DNA of 64,000 bases, from contig CAJUJH010000001.1 of the NCBI GenBank assembly GCA_910586855.1, positions 496,001-560,000 on the forward strand, in the 5' to 3' direction. Numbering within the stretch: the stretch's first letter is position 1; the number at the start of each line of letters is the position of its first letter. Of the stretch, positions 8,317 to 15,752 are shown in pieces. Below the pieces are notes generated by a model that worked only from the letters and a program-made list of their open reading frames with translations, was not told the DNA's origin and made no database searches. The DNA is from Candidatus Gastranaerophilales bacterium. GTDB lineage: Bacteria; Cyanobacteriota; Vampirovibrionia; Gastranaerophilales; Gastranaerophilaceae. The translations under genes and the position numbers were made by a program.

Positions 8317-8395
8317 TTATAAATAAATAATCAAAAATCGCAGGTTTTTTATGTTTACATTTTGTTAATCCTGTAAAAATTATTATAATTTAATT

Positions 8396-8986
8396 ATGCC
8401 TGTTGATATTTCCTATGATTATATTGCCTTATATAAAACAATAGATGAGATGCTGCCTTATAAACAGTATAATAGTGGTGCAAGGGTTGAAGATAATTCT
8501 CTTTATCAAAATAAAAAAGTAAATACAAATCCTGTTTTGAGACTGGAATACGATATTTTAAATAAAGACGGGTTTGGTTTAAAAAGAGGATTTTATGAAA
8601 TTCGTCCAGATTCTGATTATACATATTTGATGTTTATCCAATCAGGAAAAATTAAAGCCAAAATTCCTGTAATTAAAAATGAAAGAATTTCAGAATATGG
8701 CAATGATTATGAATGGCCTGATAAGAAAAAACGCGGAAAAAACTCTCCAAATTCAAATCCTGCAAGGATTACAGAAGAAAATACGGTTGTCTCTCCTGAA
8801 AAAATTATCCCCAAATTAACCGATAAAGAAAAAAGAAGACGAGAAAGGCAGTTTAAAAAAGGAATTGACCCTATTGAATATATTCACAGTACCGTGAATA
8901 TGGAATATGATAAAGAAATTCAATCATATGTAGTCATTTGGGAAAAATATAACACCAGAATTATTGGTGTACTTAAGATAAAGTGA
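8396..8986 (+). CDS. Uncharacterised 196-residue protein
   Basis: No family recognised. The N-terminal half (about 1-105) looks globular with beta-strand character; 110-150 is a hydrophilic Lys/Arg/Pro/Asn-rich linker; the C-terminal ~45 residues are again mixed (YIHSTVNMEYDKEIQSYVVIW). There is no signal peptide or membrane helix, so it is probably cytoplasmic. TATAAT at 8384-8389 with TTGTTA 16 bp upstream places the transcription start at about the ATG, and no ribosome site precedes it, so a leaderless message is likely. A homologous-looking style of flagellum- or pilus-associated linker protein cannot be excluded. Confidence 0.72.
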   Translation: MPVDISYDYIALYKTIDEMLPYKQYNSGARVEDNSLYQNKKVNTNPVLRLEYDILNKDGFGLKRGFYEIRPDSDYTYLMFIQSGKIKAKIPVIKNERISEYGNDYEWPDKKKRGKNSPNSNPARITEENTVVSPEKIIPKLTDKEKRRRERQFKKGIDPIEYIHSTVNMEYDKEIQSYVVIWEKYNTRIIGVLKIK

Positions 8987-9079
8987 TTATCCACTAAAAA
9001 GATGATTTTGTTTACATTAAGTTATGTTAATTTCAATATGTCACATAGTGAGATATATAAGTTTAAAGAGGATATAAAG

Positions 9080-9535
9080 ATGGAAAAGATTTCCCCCCTT
9101 AGGGCTAGCTTAAAAGCCTTTGAACAATTTAAGGCTCAAAGAGCACAAAAAAGACAAGAATCACAGAATCCTAATGCTACAAATCCTTTTGGGCTGACAT
9201 TCAAGGGTTCAATGATAAAAATGGATGTTTTTGAATCACAAGCTTCTAAGGTGCAAAAAACAGAAGAAAATAACGGATTTAAAGAAAACTTCCAAAAAGC
9301 GGGGAAACTTGCTGCAAGTGCTTGGGTTTCAACTATTAACAGATTAAACTCAATGAAGCAATCAATGATTTCTTTTGGTAACAGAATTAAAGAAAGTACA
9401 ATGAATACCTGGGATAAATTAAATAAAACAGAAATTAATTTTACAGGATTGTTCAGAGATTCTGTTTCAAGTCTTCAAAAACGCCCTGTTATGGAGCTTG
9501 AGGCTATGTTGAGTGAAGAATTGCAAACTATATAA
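9080..9535 (+). CDS. Lineage-specific 151-residue protein with FKG/FTG motifs
   Basis: The frame is open from 9002, but the ATG at 9080 is preceded by AGAGGA and begins MEKISPLRASLKAFEQF, more convincing than the upstream hydrophobic extension. The protein is helical and basic, and carries two short motifs with Phe-x-Gly (GLTFKGS near residue 40, INFTGLF near 120). A similar NFTGAL element occurs near the N-terminus of the 628-residue protein at 30.6-32.5 kb. No enzymatic signature, signal peptide or membrane helix is seen. It probably forms an operon with the HEAT-like gene 21 bp downstream. Confidence 0.62.
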   Translation: MEKISPLRASLKAFEQFKAQRAQKRQESQNPNATNPFGLTFKGSMIKMDVFESQASKVQKTEENNGFKENFQKAGKLAASAWVSTINRLNSMKQSMISFGNRIKESTMNTWDKLNKTEINFTGLFRDSVSSLQKRPVMELEAMLSEELQTI

Positions 9536-9556
9536 AATTATTTTTAAGGAGCTGTT

Positions 9557-9919
9557 ATGTCATTAAAAAAAGTTAGTAATATTATTGAAGCACTAGGCAG
9601 ACATGAAGATGTTGATTCTATCAGAGTTCTTCGTGACCTTGGTACAAACCATGAGTCTGATGAGATAAGAGAACTTACTGCACGTGCCTTAATTAAGAAA
9701 AATTCAAAAGAATCATTGGAAGTGGTTATTAAAAATAAAGGCAAAGGCATAAATGACCTTTCTGCCCGAGTTGCAATGACTGCAATTAATGAACTTCTTG
9801 CGCTTAAAGAAAAAGAATGTGCCATTGAAATTTTAGAAGAAACACTAAATTCAGAAGGTGAACAAGATGTACAGGATACTGCACGCTCAGTTAAAGCATT
9901 AATGTCTTTTAGCGCATAA
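9557..9919 (+). CDS. HEAT-repeat-like helical protein
   Basis: 120 residues made almost entirely of paired amphipathic helices of about 35 residues (SNIIEALGRHEDVDSIRVLRDLG, DEIRELTARALIKKN, DLSARVAMTAINELLALKE, DVQDTARSVKALMSF), the pattern of three to four HEAT/PBS-lyase-like repeats. Such folds serve as protein-binding scaffolds; no partner can be named. AAGGAG lies at ideal distance before the ATG. It follows the FKG-motif gene by 21 bp and is followed by a triple terminator-like repeat. Confidence 0.68.
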   Translation: MSLKKVSNIIEALGRHEDVDSIRVLRDLGTNHESDEIRELTARALIKKNSKESLEVVIKNKGKGINDLSARVAMTAINELLALKEKECAIEILEETLNSEGEQDVQDTARSVKALMSFSA

Positions 9920-9924
9920 AAGAC

Positions 9925-10095
9925 TATTTTATATAATATAGAAATACCTCCTGAATAGGAGGTATTTTATTATAAACGCGAAGTTTATATAATATAGAAA
10001 AGTCCAAACCTGTGAAGATTTGGACTTTTTATGTAAAAGCTCATTTTTATATAATATAAAAATGTCTCCTGAATAGGAGGTATTTTATTATGCAA
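9925..10095 (+). repeat. Three tandem A/T-box plus hairpin units
   Basis: The sequence TTTATATAATATA(G/A)AAA occurs three times (about 9929, 9984 and 10045), each followed by a terminator-type hairpin. The first and third hairpins are nearly identical (ACCTCCT/AGGAGGT with loop GAAT, then ATTTTATTAT); the middle one uses different arms (AAGTCCAAA/TTTGGACTT). The first clearly serves as the terminator of the HEAT-like gene. The other two form a tandem duplication with -10-like boxes between hairpins. Confidence 0.6.
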
Positions 10096-10115
10096 AAATT
10101 GCTTCTTAAAAAAAA

Positions 10116-10460
10116 TTATCTGTTCTTTTTTAAACTCAATATATTGCCGATAATCTCGTGTACAATTAAAAGCTGTGCTTTATCTGCCATTTTTAGTAAA
10201 TCATTAATGCTTTGAATTACATCTTCATCGGTTTTAACATCTCGTTTTATAAACAATTTCCAAATTTCTACATTCAGGGCTTTTGCAATCTTATCTAATA
10301 AAGCAGTGCTCGGTGAATTGCTGCCTATTTCTATATGACTTATTGTTGATAAATCACAGTCTGCTCTTTCTGCCAATTCTGCTTGTGTTAAGTTTTGCAA
10401 AGTACGCAGATATTTAATTCTGCTCCCTATAATTTTATTTAATTTTCCAGACATAGTCAA
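10116..10460 (-). CDS. XRE-family HTH regulator
   Basis: 114 residues: a Cro/C1-type helix-turn-helix at about 12-66 (LRTLQNLTQAELAERADCDLSTISHIE) and a C-terminal helical segment. Starts at M1 or M3 are both possible (MTMSGK). The region upstream has an imperfect dyad with TGCAAT/ATTGCA arms that may be its operator. Target genes are unknown; the divergent transcript would be the terminator-bounded region at about 10.55-10.69 kb. Confidence 0.87.
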   Translation of the reverse strand: MTMSGKLNKIIGSRIKYLRTLQNLTQAELAERADCDLSTISHIEIGSNSPSTALLDKIAKALNVEIWKLFIKRDVKTDEDVIQSINDLLKMADKAQLLIVHEIIGNILSLKKNR

Positions 10461-10757
10461 TATTATGACCCTATTTACAGCTTAATTAAATGCAATATAT
10501 TACAATAAAATTGCAAAATATACCAATAAAATGCTATTATATTTCACTTGGGCGTACTAATATAGAGTATATAAATAACACAAACGTACGTTTTCTGCTT
10601 TTTATCGGCTTATTCTAACAAAGGCAGATGCAAACAAAATTTATAAAGGACAGTTTTTACCCGCTATTTTTATAATAGCGGGCTTTTATTATATTATTTT
10701 GAATTTATGTATTTTTTGCTATCATTATTTTATAAGAAAATTACGGAGTTTACTTTT
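10461..10757. other. Intergenic region with possible short transcript
   Basis: No gene is seen. It holds a TGCAAT...ATTGCA dyad next to the XRE gene, a possible promoter TTGCAA (about 10511) with TATTAT near 10534, and a strong terminator hairpin CCCGCTAT/ATAGCGGG at about 10660-10683 followed by CTTTT. A non-coding RNA of roughly 140 nt would fit between them, but this is weak evidence. Confidence 0.4.
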
Positions 10758-11234
10758 ATGAGAAAAATAATTTTATATCTGGCTGTCCTTTGTATATTTT
10801 TTGCTCCTGTGCAATCTTTTGCTGCAGATTTGCCTGAAAACCAAGACACTGTTATACAGGTGAAAAATCCTAATTTTGAAAATGCAAAGATGCAAATTAT
10901 TGAAGAATTAAATCTTTCTAAGGGGCAGCAAAAAAAAGCTGAAAAGATTTATGCAAAAGCAAAAGAAAAAATTGTTGTTTTGAATAATAAAATAAATGAA
11001 AAACAACAGGAAGCCCGTGCAATTAAGCTTTCAAGAATAGATACAAGAACTCAGCTTGAAAGATTAATAAAAATAAATAATGAAGTTGATATTCTCTATC
11101 AGACCAGAGATAAAATTCATAACGGTGCTATGAGAAAATTTGATAATATTTTAAATAAAAACCAAAAAAAAATATGGAATGATATAAAGCTTCAAGGCGC
11201 ACGCTTTTTCCCTGATATTGAAAGTATGATTTAA
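10758..11234 (+). CDS. Periplasmic Spy/CpxP-like helical protein
   Basis: The ATG at 10758, with GGAG upstream, gives a classical signal peptide (MRKIILYLAVLCIFFAPVQS, cleavage after SFA) and a mature chain of about 135 residues that is helical and Lys/Gln-rich. The segment LNLSKGQQKKAEKIY resembles the LTxxQ region of Spy/CpxP-type periplasmic chaperones and metal-resistance proteins, and a second, more distant copy is near NKNQKKIW. The assignment rests on this motif and the all-helical composition. The frame is open 17 codons further upstream, but those residues would spoil the signal peptide. A terminator follows the stop. Confidence 0.68.
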   Translation: MRKIILYLAVLCIFFAPVQSFAADLPENQDTVIQVKNPNFENAKMQIIEELNLSKGQQKKAEKIYAKAKEKIVVLNNKINEKQQEARAIKLSRIDTRTQLERLIKINNEVDILYQTRDKIHNGAMRKFDNILNKNQKKIWNDIKLQGARFFPDIESMI

Positions 11235-11241
11235 TAAAATT

Positions 11242-11275
11242 AATTCCCCTTTACCTTTTTATAAAGGGGAATTTT
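11242..11275. terminator. Bidirectional terminator
   Basis: AATTCCCCTTTA and TAAAGGGGAATT form a 12-bp stem with T-rich flanks on both strands, between the convergent genes ending at 11234 and 11290. Confidence 0.85.
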
Positions 11276-11289
11276 ATTTAATAGGATAT

Positions 11290-11838
11290 TTAATTTTCTT
11301 TAAATTTATCTTTATTGAGATATTTAATAACTTTTGCAGGATTTCCGACAACTACCGCATTATCCGGTACATCCTTGGTTACAACAGAACAAGCACCTAC
11401 TATTGCATTTTCTCCAACGGTTACCCCGGGTAAAATTGTTACATTTGCCCCAATCCATACATTTTTCTTTATATGAACAGGTTTACAGGTGAGAATGGGT
11501 CTATCGTAAAAGTCGTGGTTGTTTGTTAAAATTGTACAATTTATTGCAACAAGAGTATTGTCTTCAATTGTTAAACCGCCTGCCGACATACATTTAAATC
11601 CGTTCATTAAAACGATGTTTTTACCAAGCTTTACGGTATTTCCAAGTAAAGTAAATACAGGAGGATTTATTACCGTTGTTTTATCTACGCCGTTTGAAAA
11701 TAATTCTTCAATTAATTCCCTGTTTTCAGGGCTTCCGGGCATTGTGCCGTTTATTTTAAAACAAAGTTCAGCTGCTCTTTTTATTTCTTTTTCCCGTGCC
11801 TCATTAGGGATTCTTAAATCAATTCTAAATTCTTCCAT
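11290..11838 (-). CDS. Sugar O-acetyltransferase (LacA/Maa/NodL type)
   Basis: Transfers acetyl from acetyl-CoA to a sugar hydroxyl; cytoplasmic trimer in this family. The 182 residues have the N-terminal helical cap and then a left-handed beta-helix of hexapeptide repeats ([LIV]-G-x4), with the family block NNHDFYDRP holding the catalytic His (about residue 110) and the late WIGANVTILPGVTVGENAIVGACSVV coil split over two turns. Its promoter has a 19-bp spacer with a MerR-type dyad, so expression is likely controlled by an absent MerR-family regulator. The natural acceptor is unknown. Confidence 0.88.
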   Translation of the reverse strand: MEEFRIDLRIPNEAREKEIKRAAELCFKINGTMPGSPENRELIEELFSNGVDKTTVINPPVFTLLGNTVKLGKNIVLMNGFKCMSAGGLTIEDNTLVAINCTILTNNHDFYDRPILTCKPVHIKKNVWIGANVTILPGVTVGENAIVGACSVVTKDVPDNAVVVGNPAKVIKYLNKDKFKEN

Positions 11839-11883
11839 TAGTTTGTCTCTATATCTTTTTATTATCCATAAAATTATTTTAAA

Positions 11884-11914
11884 ATTTTACAATGTGGAGC
11901 TAACTCCAAGTCAA
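11884..11914 (-). promoter_or_regulatory. MerR-type promoter with 19-bp spacer
   Basis: On the minus strand, TTGACT (11914-11909), exactly 19 bp, then TAAAAT (11889-11884). The spacer contains the dyad TGGAGTTAGCTCCA. The overlong spacer with a CTTGGAG-type dyad between -35 and -10 is diagnostic for MerR-family activators. No MerR gene is in the window. Confidence 0.8.
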
Positions 11915-12096
11915 GTTATTTTTTATGGTTTTTGCTTGCGAAATCCTGTGCTTAATAAAATAAATAGGTGATATTATTCATGCAGGTATTATATTCTAAG
12001 CTGAAAACATATTTGTTTGATTCATATATTTTTTTGTAATAGAATAATGATGGAATTATTTTTGCAAAAATTCTGCAAAATAATAAAGAGGTAAAA

Positions 12097-13449
12097 ATGT
12101 TATTAGAATTTAAAGCTGAAAACTATCGTTTATTTAGAGACGGATTCCAATTTTCAATGATACCTGACTATGCCAAAAAAGATTTAAACTACAGTTTGCT
12201 TAGTAGCCATATAAGTAATAAAGAATATTATGGTCTTTGTTCTTCAGTAGTTTATGGTCCTAATGCTGCAGGGAAATCTAGTATTATTGAGGCATTAGAT
12301 ACTTTTAAATCAATAGTTAGAAATGGACATGTAAATAATTCCCAGCAACCACAGAATTGGTCAATTGCGCCAAATCCTGCTGCGTTTAGATTTGACTTAA
12401 TACCAAATAACCAATCTAAAGAAACAAAATCAGTTTGTTTTTGTATTAAATTTACAACGGATATATTTCTTGTGAACTATAAATTAGAACTTGATTTTGG
12501 TAGATTTCTGGATCAAAATTATCAACATAAAATATTAAAAGAAGAATTGTATATTAATGAAGATTTAATATTTTCACGCGATTGCAATATTAAAATTGCT
12601 GATATTTTAATTCTTAAAAAATATAAAAATTACATAGATATTGAAAATATAGAAACAGGAAAAATTATTGCTCAAAAGAATCTTAAATTAGATGAACTAT
12701 TTTTGACAAATGGTTTTAAAAGCATTATCGCGCCGAAACTTGCCGAGGCTGTTATAAATTGGTTTGAAGATAAGCTACATATAATATACCATGCACAAAA
12801 TTTTCACATCATGCCTGTTGTTGATAATAGAAGAGTTATTAACCTGCCTCCATACATAAAAGACATAGCTAAATCAATAGGCTTGGCTTCAAATAATATA
12901 GTATATTTTAAAGAAAATGAACAGCTTCCTCCTGCATTATATTCGGTATTTGAAAATCTTAATAATATCGGAGTAATTGCAGAAGCTATAGAATCTTACG
13001 GAACATTGCGCCTAATTAATTTATTACTACCTTTAATGCAAACTTTTATAGATGGTATGACATTAGTTGTAGACGAATTTGATTGTTCTCTTCACCCTAT
13101 GGTGGTAATGAGTATAATTGGTTTATTTCATAATCCTGATATTAATAAAAACAATGCTCAATTAATCTTTAATACGCATAACCCTATTTTTCTGAGTAAA
13201 GACCTATTCAGAAGAGATGAAATAAAGTTTGTAGATAGAGGTGAAGACCAAATTAGCGAACTTTATTCTCTGGCAGATTTCCCAACATCTGGCAAGGGTT
13301 CTGTGAGAAATACAACTGAATATATGAAGAATTATTTTGTAAGCCGCTATGGTGCAATAAAAGATATAGATTTTGCACCAATATTTGAAAAAATTATGAA
13401 AGAGAGTAAAAAATTTCAGGAAAATATTAAAGATGGAAAATTGCAATAA
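12097..13449 (+). CDS. RloA/AbiLi-like AAA ATPase (defence)
   Basis: 450-residue ABC/OLD-type ATPase. Walker A is VYGPNAAGKSSIIEAL (G54-S61 core), the Walker B region LVVDEFDCSLHP is at about 323-334 and the switch His is in NTHNP (about 357). The N-terminal MLLEFKAENYRLFRDG is the usual start of AAA15/AAA21-type proteins. It overlaps by 17 bp with a RloB-like gene, the composition of the RloAB/AbiL class of anti-phage systems. AAAGAGG precedes the ATG. Function in abortive infection is inferred from family and pairing only. The pair sits beside tRNA-Arg, a typical landing place for accessory DNA. Confidence 0.85.
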   Translation: MLLEFKAENYRLFRDGFQFSMIPDYAKKDLNYSLLSSHISNKEYYGLCSSVVYGPNAAGKSSIIEALDTFKSIVRNGHVNNSQQPQNWSIAPNPAAFRFDLIPNNQSKETKSVCFCIKFTTDIFLVNYKLELDFGRFLDQNYQHKILKEELYINEDLIFSRDCNIKIADILILKKYKNYIDIENIETGKIIAQKNLKLDELFLTNGFKSIIAPKLAEAVINWFEDKLHIIYHAQNFHIMPVVDNRRVINLPPYIKDIAKSIGLASNNIVYFKENEQLPPALYSVFENLNNIGVIAEAIESYGTLRLINLLLPLMQTFIDGMTLVVDEFDCSLHPMVVMSIIGLFHNPDINKNNAQLIFNTHNPIFLSKDLFRRDEIKFVDRGEDQISELYSLADFPTSGKGSVRNTTEYMKNYFVSRYGAIKDIDFAPIFEKIMKESKKFQENIKDGKLQ

Positions 13450-14086
13450 ACGTAAACCAAATATAAAGTTCGTGTGTGCCGTGGAAGGCAATACGGAAGC
13501 GTTGTATATAAAATGGCTTGCGGATGTAATTAATAAAATGCAAGAAGCAGATTACAGATGCTCAATACCGGAACCAAAACTTGGCTTAAATTTATCAAAA
13601 GCAAGACGAAATATTTCAACTGGTGATTATTATTTCGCTATTGCAGATAGGGAAACATATAATGATGAAAATAAATTTAAGATGTTAATAGAAAAACTAA
13701 AACCCTCAGAAGGAGAGCGTGACATAACTTTTGAATTTGGTTATTCTAATATCTCATTTGAACTTTGGTTACTTTTACATAAAATGGATTTTGCAATTCC
13801 GCTGGCTAAACAATCTTCTTATCTGGAATATATAAATAAGGTTTTTGGTACATCGTTTGAAACACTTGAAAAATATAAAAGTGAAGCAAATTTTCAAAAA
13901 ATATTATCAAAGCTTACAATCGTTGATGTTAAAAGTGCCATTAAACGTGCAGAGAAAATTCAAGAAAAGAATGTTATAAACGGGTTTCAGTTACAAAAAT
14001 ATTGTGGAGTTGAATATTTTAACGAAAATCCATCTTTGTCTCTTCACAAGATAATTGAAAAAATATTAAATGAATGTTTGGGCTGA
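13433..14086 (+). CDS. RloB-like protein (AbiLii type)
   Basis: 217 residues. The start KFVCAVEGNTEALYIKWL, the central Asp motif IADRETY (about 65-71) and the SFELWLLLHKMDF block (about 105-117) are the hallmarks of RloB, a Toprim-like putative nuclease partnered with a RloA-type ATPase. The gene begins inside the last codons of the ATPase gene, so the two are translationally coupled. Activation of the RloB nuclease by the ATPase on phage infection is an inference from related two-gene systems. A terminator lies about 50 bp downstream. Confidence 0.83.
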   Translation: MENCNKRKPNIKFVCAVEGNTEALYIKWLADVINKMQEADYRCSIPEPKLGLNLSKARRNISTGDYYFAIADRETYNDENKFKMLIEKLKPSEGERDITFEFGYSNISFELWLLLHKMDFAIPLAKQSSYLEYINKVFGTSFETLEKYKSEANFQKILSKLTIVDVKSAIKRAEKIQEKNVINGFQLQKYCGVEYFNENPSLSLHKIIEKILNECLG

Positions 14087-14133
14087 TTATAATTTGGCTG
14101 TTAAATACATACGTGCAAAAGCTTTATATGGAT

Positions 14134-14175
14134 AAAGCCCCCCTTAGAACTTAACCTCTAAAAGGGGCTTTTATT
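14134..14175. terminator. Terminator between RloB-like gene and tRNA-Arg
   Basis: AAAGCCCC (14134-14141) and GGGGCTTT (14164-14171) pair across a 22-nt loop and are followed by TATT on the plus strand and A/T-rich sequence on the other, so it may end both the defence pair and the tRNA transcript. Confidence 0.65.
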
Positions 14176-14181
14176 AAACCT

Positions 14182-14254
14182 ATCCGCGAGAGGATTCGAA
14201 CCTCCGACATTCACCTTAGGAGGGTGACGTTCTATCCTGCTGAACTACGCGGAC
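14182..14254 (-). tRNA. tRNA-Arg (anticodon CCT)
   Basis: The minus strand folds as a cloverleaf: acceptor GTCCGCG with CGCGGAT, D-arm GTTC...GAAC, anticodon stem TCACC/GGTGA with loop CTCCTAA (anticodon CCT), variable loop ATGTC, T-arm GGAGG-TTCGAAT-CCTCT. 73 nt, discriminator A, 3' CCA not encoded. This isoacceptor reads AGG. Confidence 0.95.
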
Positions 14255-14467
14255 ATATTGTTATGATTATCCAGTAGCAGCAGTCTAGAGCGTCACTGTG
14301 TGACATATCCTTTTTAGCAAGCTTAACGCTCACTAAGTCCTGCTGAACTACGCGGACACATATTATTTAATTATCAAATTTATCTTGCAGTCTAGAATAT
14401 CACCAAGGTGACATTATATTGTTGACGGGTAAACCCATCAAGCCCTGCTGAACTACGCGGACATATT
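14255..14467 (-). repeat. Two tandem copies of the tRNA-Arg 5' part with hairpins
   Basis: The first 19 nt of the tRNA (GTCCGCGTAGTTCAGCAGG) recur at about 14340-14358 and 14445-14463, each with the same TATATG-like flank. After each copy, instead of the rest of the tRNA, come short hairpins (for example TTGATGGG/CCCGTCAA and GTCAC/GTGA) and the shared block TCTAGACTGC. The repeat period is about 105 bp. The copies cannot fold as tRNAs. Confidence 0.75.
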
Positions 14468-14584
14468 ATTGAAATTTGTAGCTCTTGACTTGAATTATAC
14501 CAACTTCAAACATTTAAATCAATCAAAGGATAATATAAAACTGATTAATTTAAAAGCTGCTTAAAACCTTTTAACATATAGATT

Positions 14585-15049
14585 ATGAATATAAAATCTA
14601 TGTCTCCTTGTAAAATTAATGGTATAACTGAAAATGGCGAAGAAAAAATCTTTACCGTGGATGATTTTTTGGGAAAAACTACAGTACTTTATTTTTACCC
14701 AAATGATGGCACCCCGGGGTGCACGATTCAGGCTGGCGATTTTAGGGATAATATGAAATATTTAAAACAAAAAGCAGCGGTTGCAGGAGTAAATCGTGAT
14801 TCAATTCAAAGTCATAAAAAATTTATGAAAAACGAGGAATTAAATTTTATCCTGTTATCAGACCCTGATAAAAAACTTATAGATTTTTTTGGAGTTTGGG
14901 GTGAAAAACCGGCTTATGGTATGGGTTTTATGGGCATAATAAGGTCAACTTTTATAATAAACCCTGATGGTGAAATTGTAAAATCCTGGTTTAATGTAAA
15001 TGTTGAAGGGCATGTGGAAGAAGTCTTAAAAACTCTTGAGAATGCTTAA
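14585..15049 (+). CDS. bcp: Bcp/PrxQ-type peroxiredoxin lacking the usual resolving Cys
   Basis: Reduces hydroperoxides with thioredoxin or a similar donor. In 154 residues the peroxidatic site DGTPGCTIQAGDFRD is clear (C46). In most Bcp proteins a resolving Cys follows five residues later (CxxxxC); here that position is Gly51, so the enzyme would work as a 1-Cys form or recruit a distant Cys (C9 is the only other). Downstream AVAGVNRDSIQSHKKF and the C-terminal TFIINPDGEIVKSW fit the family. No ribosome site is evident before the ATG. Confidence 0.88.
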   Translation: MNIKSMSPCKINGITENGEEKIFTVDDFLGKTTVLYFYPNDGTPGCTIQAGDFRDNMKYLKQKAAVAGVNRDSIQSHKKFMKNEELNFILLSDPDKKLIDFFGVWGEKPAYGMGFMGIIRSTFIINPDGEIVKSWFNVNVEGHVEEVLKTLENA

Positions 15050-15057
15050 CATACAGC

Positions 15058-15633
15058 TTATTCTATGGGTTTCATTTCTATAATTTCACCCGTCATAAGG
15101 TTCATCTTGAAATAATATTTATTGCCGGTATAAAAAATATTGCCTTCCATTGTCTTATTTTTTTTATTGTATTGAACATTCTCAAATGAAGCATCAAGCA
15201 TCATCTGTTTAAGGACGTTATTTACCTCTTTTGTACCGTTATTTATTTTTCGTTGAGTAATATTTTCTAAAAGCAGTTCTTTGTCGTCAATTCTGCCAGA
15301 AATAGCACCATTATCAGGGTTTATATATAATTTTACAATAGAGCCTTGATAAGACACATCGCAGTCATAAATTATTGTACCGTTTTTTGGAATTTGTGAA
15401 AATGATACAACTTCAGCCTCAGGAAAACGTTTTTGTAATGCTTTATTAATTTCAACTTTTATTTTTTGGGTATCAAGAAGATTTTTTCCTCCTATACCTA
15501 CATTTTGGGTCATATTATTTTGAATATTATTTAATTTTTGAGCATTGCTTAATAAAGCGTTTTGCTCAGGTTCATTTGCAAAACAAGCTGATACAAAAAA
15601 TATAGAAATTAAAATCGTTAAGATGTACTTCAT
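15058..15633 (-). CDS. Secreted/periplasmic protein of unknown function
   Basis: 191 residues with a clear signal peptide (MKYILTILISIFFVSACFA, cleavage before NEPEQ). The mature part has two similar beta-rich halves (YDCDVSYQGSIVKLYINP and GNIFYTGNKYYFKMNLMTG), reminiscent of PepSY/BLF-type two-layer domains, but I do not claim a family. It is the last gene of a short minus-strand run that begins with an AbrB-like gene and a pair of small membrane proteins; its ATG is three bases after the stop of the 37-residue miniprotein gene. Confidence 0.7.
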   Translation of the reverse strand: MKYILTILISIFFVSACFANEPEQNALLSNAQKLNNIQNNMTQNVGIGGKNLLDTQKIKVEINKALQKRFPEAEVVSFSQIPKNGTIIYDCDVSYQGSIVKLYINPDNGAISGRIDDKELLLENITQRKINNGTKEVNNVLKQMMLDASFENVQYNKKNKTMEGNIFYTGNKYYFKMNLMTGEIIEMKPIE

Positions 15634-15636
15634 TGT

Positions 15637-15750
15637 TTAATGCTTCTTTTCTTCTGTAGTAAAATCTCCGGAAACTTTAAAAGTACCCCAAACAAGCACT
15701 GCGCAAAAATAAATTATTGATATGTAAAATATAATTTCGCGTAATTCCAT
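15637..15750 (-). CDS. 37-residue one-TM miniprotein
   Basis: ATG at 15750 with AAAAAGGAAA upstream. The peptide has a short acidic/basic N-terminus (MELREI), one hydrophobic helix (IFYISIIYFCAVLVWGTF) and a polar C-terminus ending EEKKH. It follows a two-TM protein gene by two bases. The same two-gene arrangement occurs at 55267-55643. Probably a small membrane subunit; function unknown. Confidence 0.65.
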   Translation of the reverse strand: MELREIIFYISIIYFCAVLVWGTFKVSGDFTTEEKKH

Positions 15751-15752
15751 AT

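Noticed and set aside
11290..14254. A genomic island bounded by tRNA 3'-end repeats
   Set aside because: I looked for a copy of the tRNA-Arg 3' end on the far side of the defence pair and saw none, and there is no integrase, so an island with attachment sites is not supported.
14255..14467. Additional tRNA genes
   Set aside because: The two copies contain only the acceptor 5' strand and D-arm start. No anticodon arm or T-arm follows, so no cloverleaf can form.
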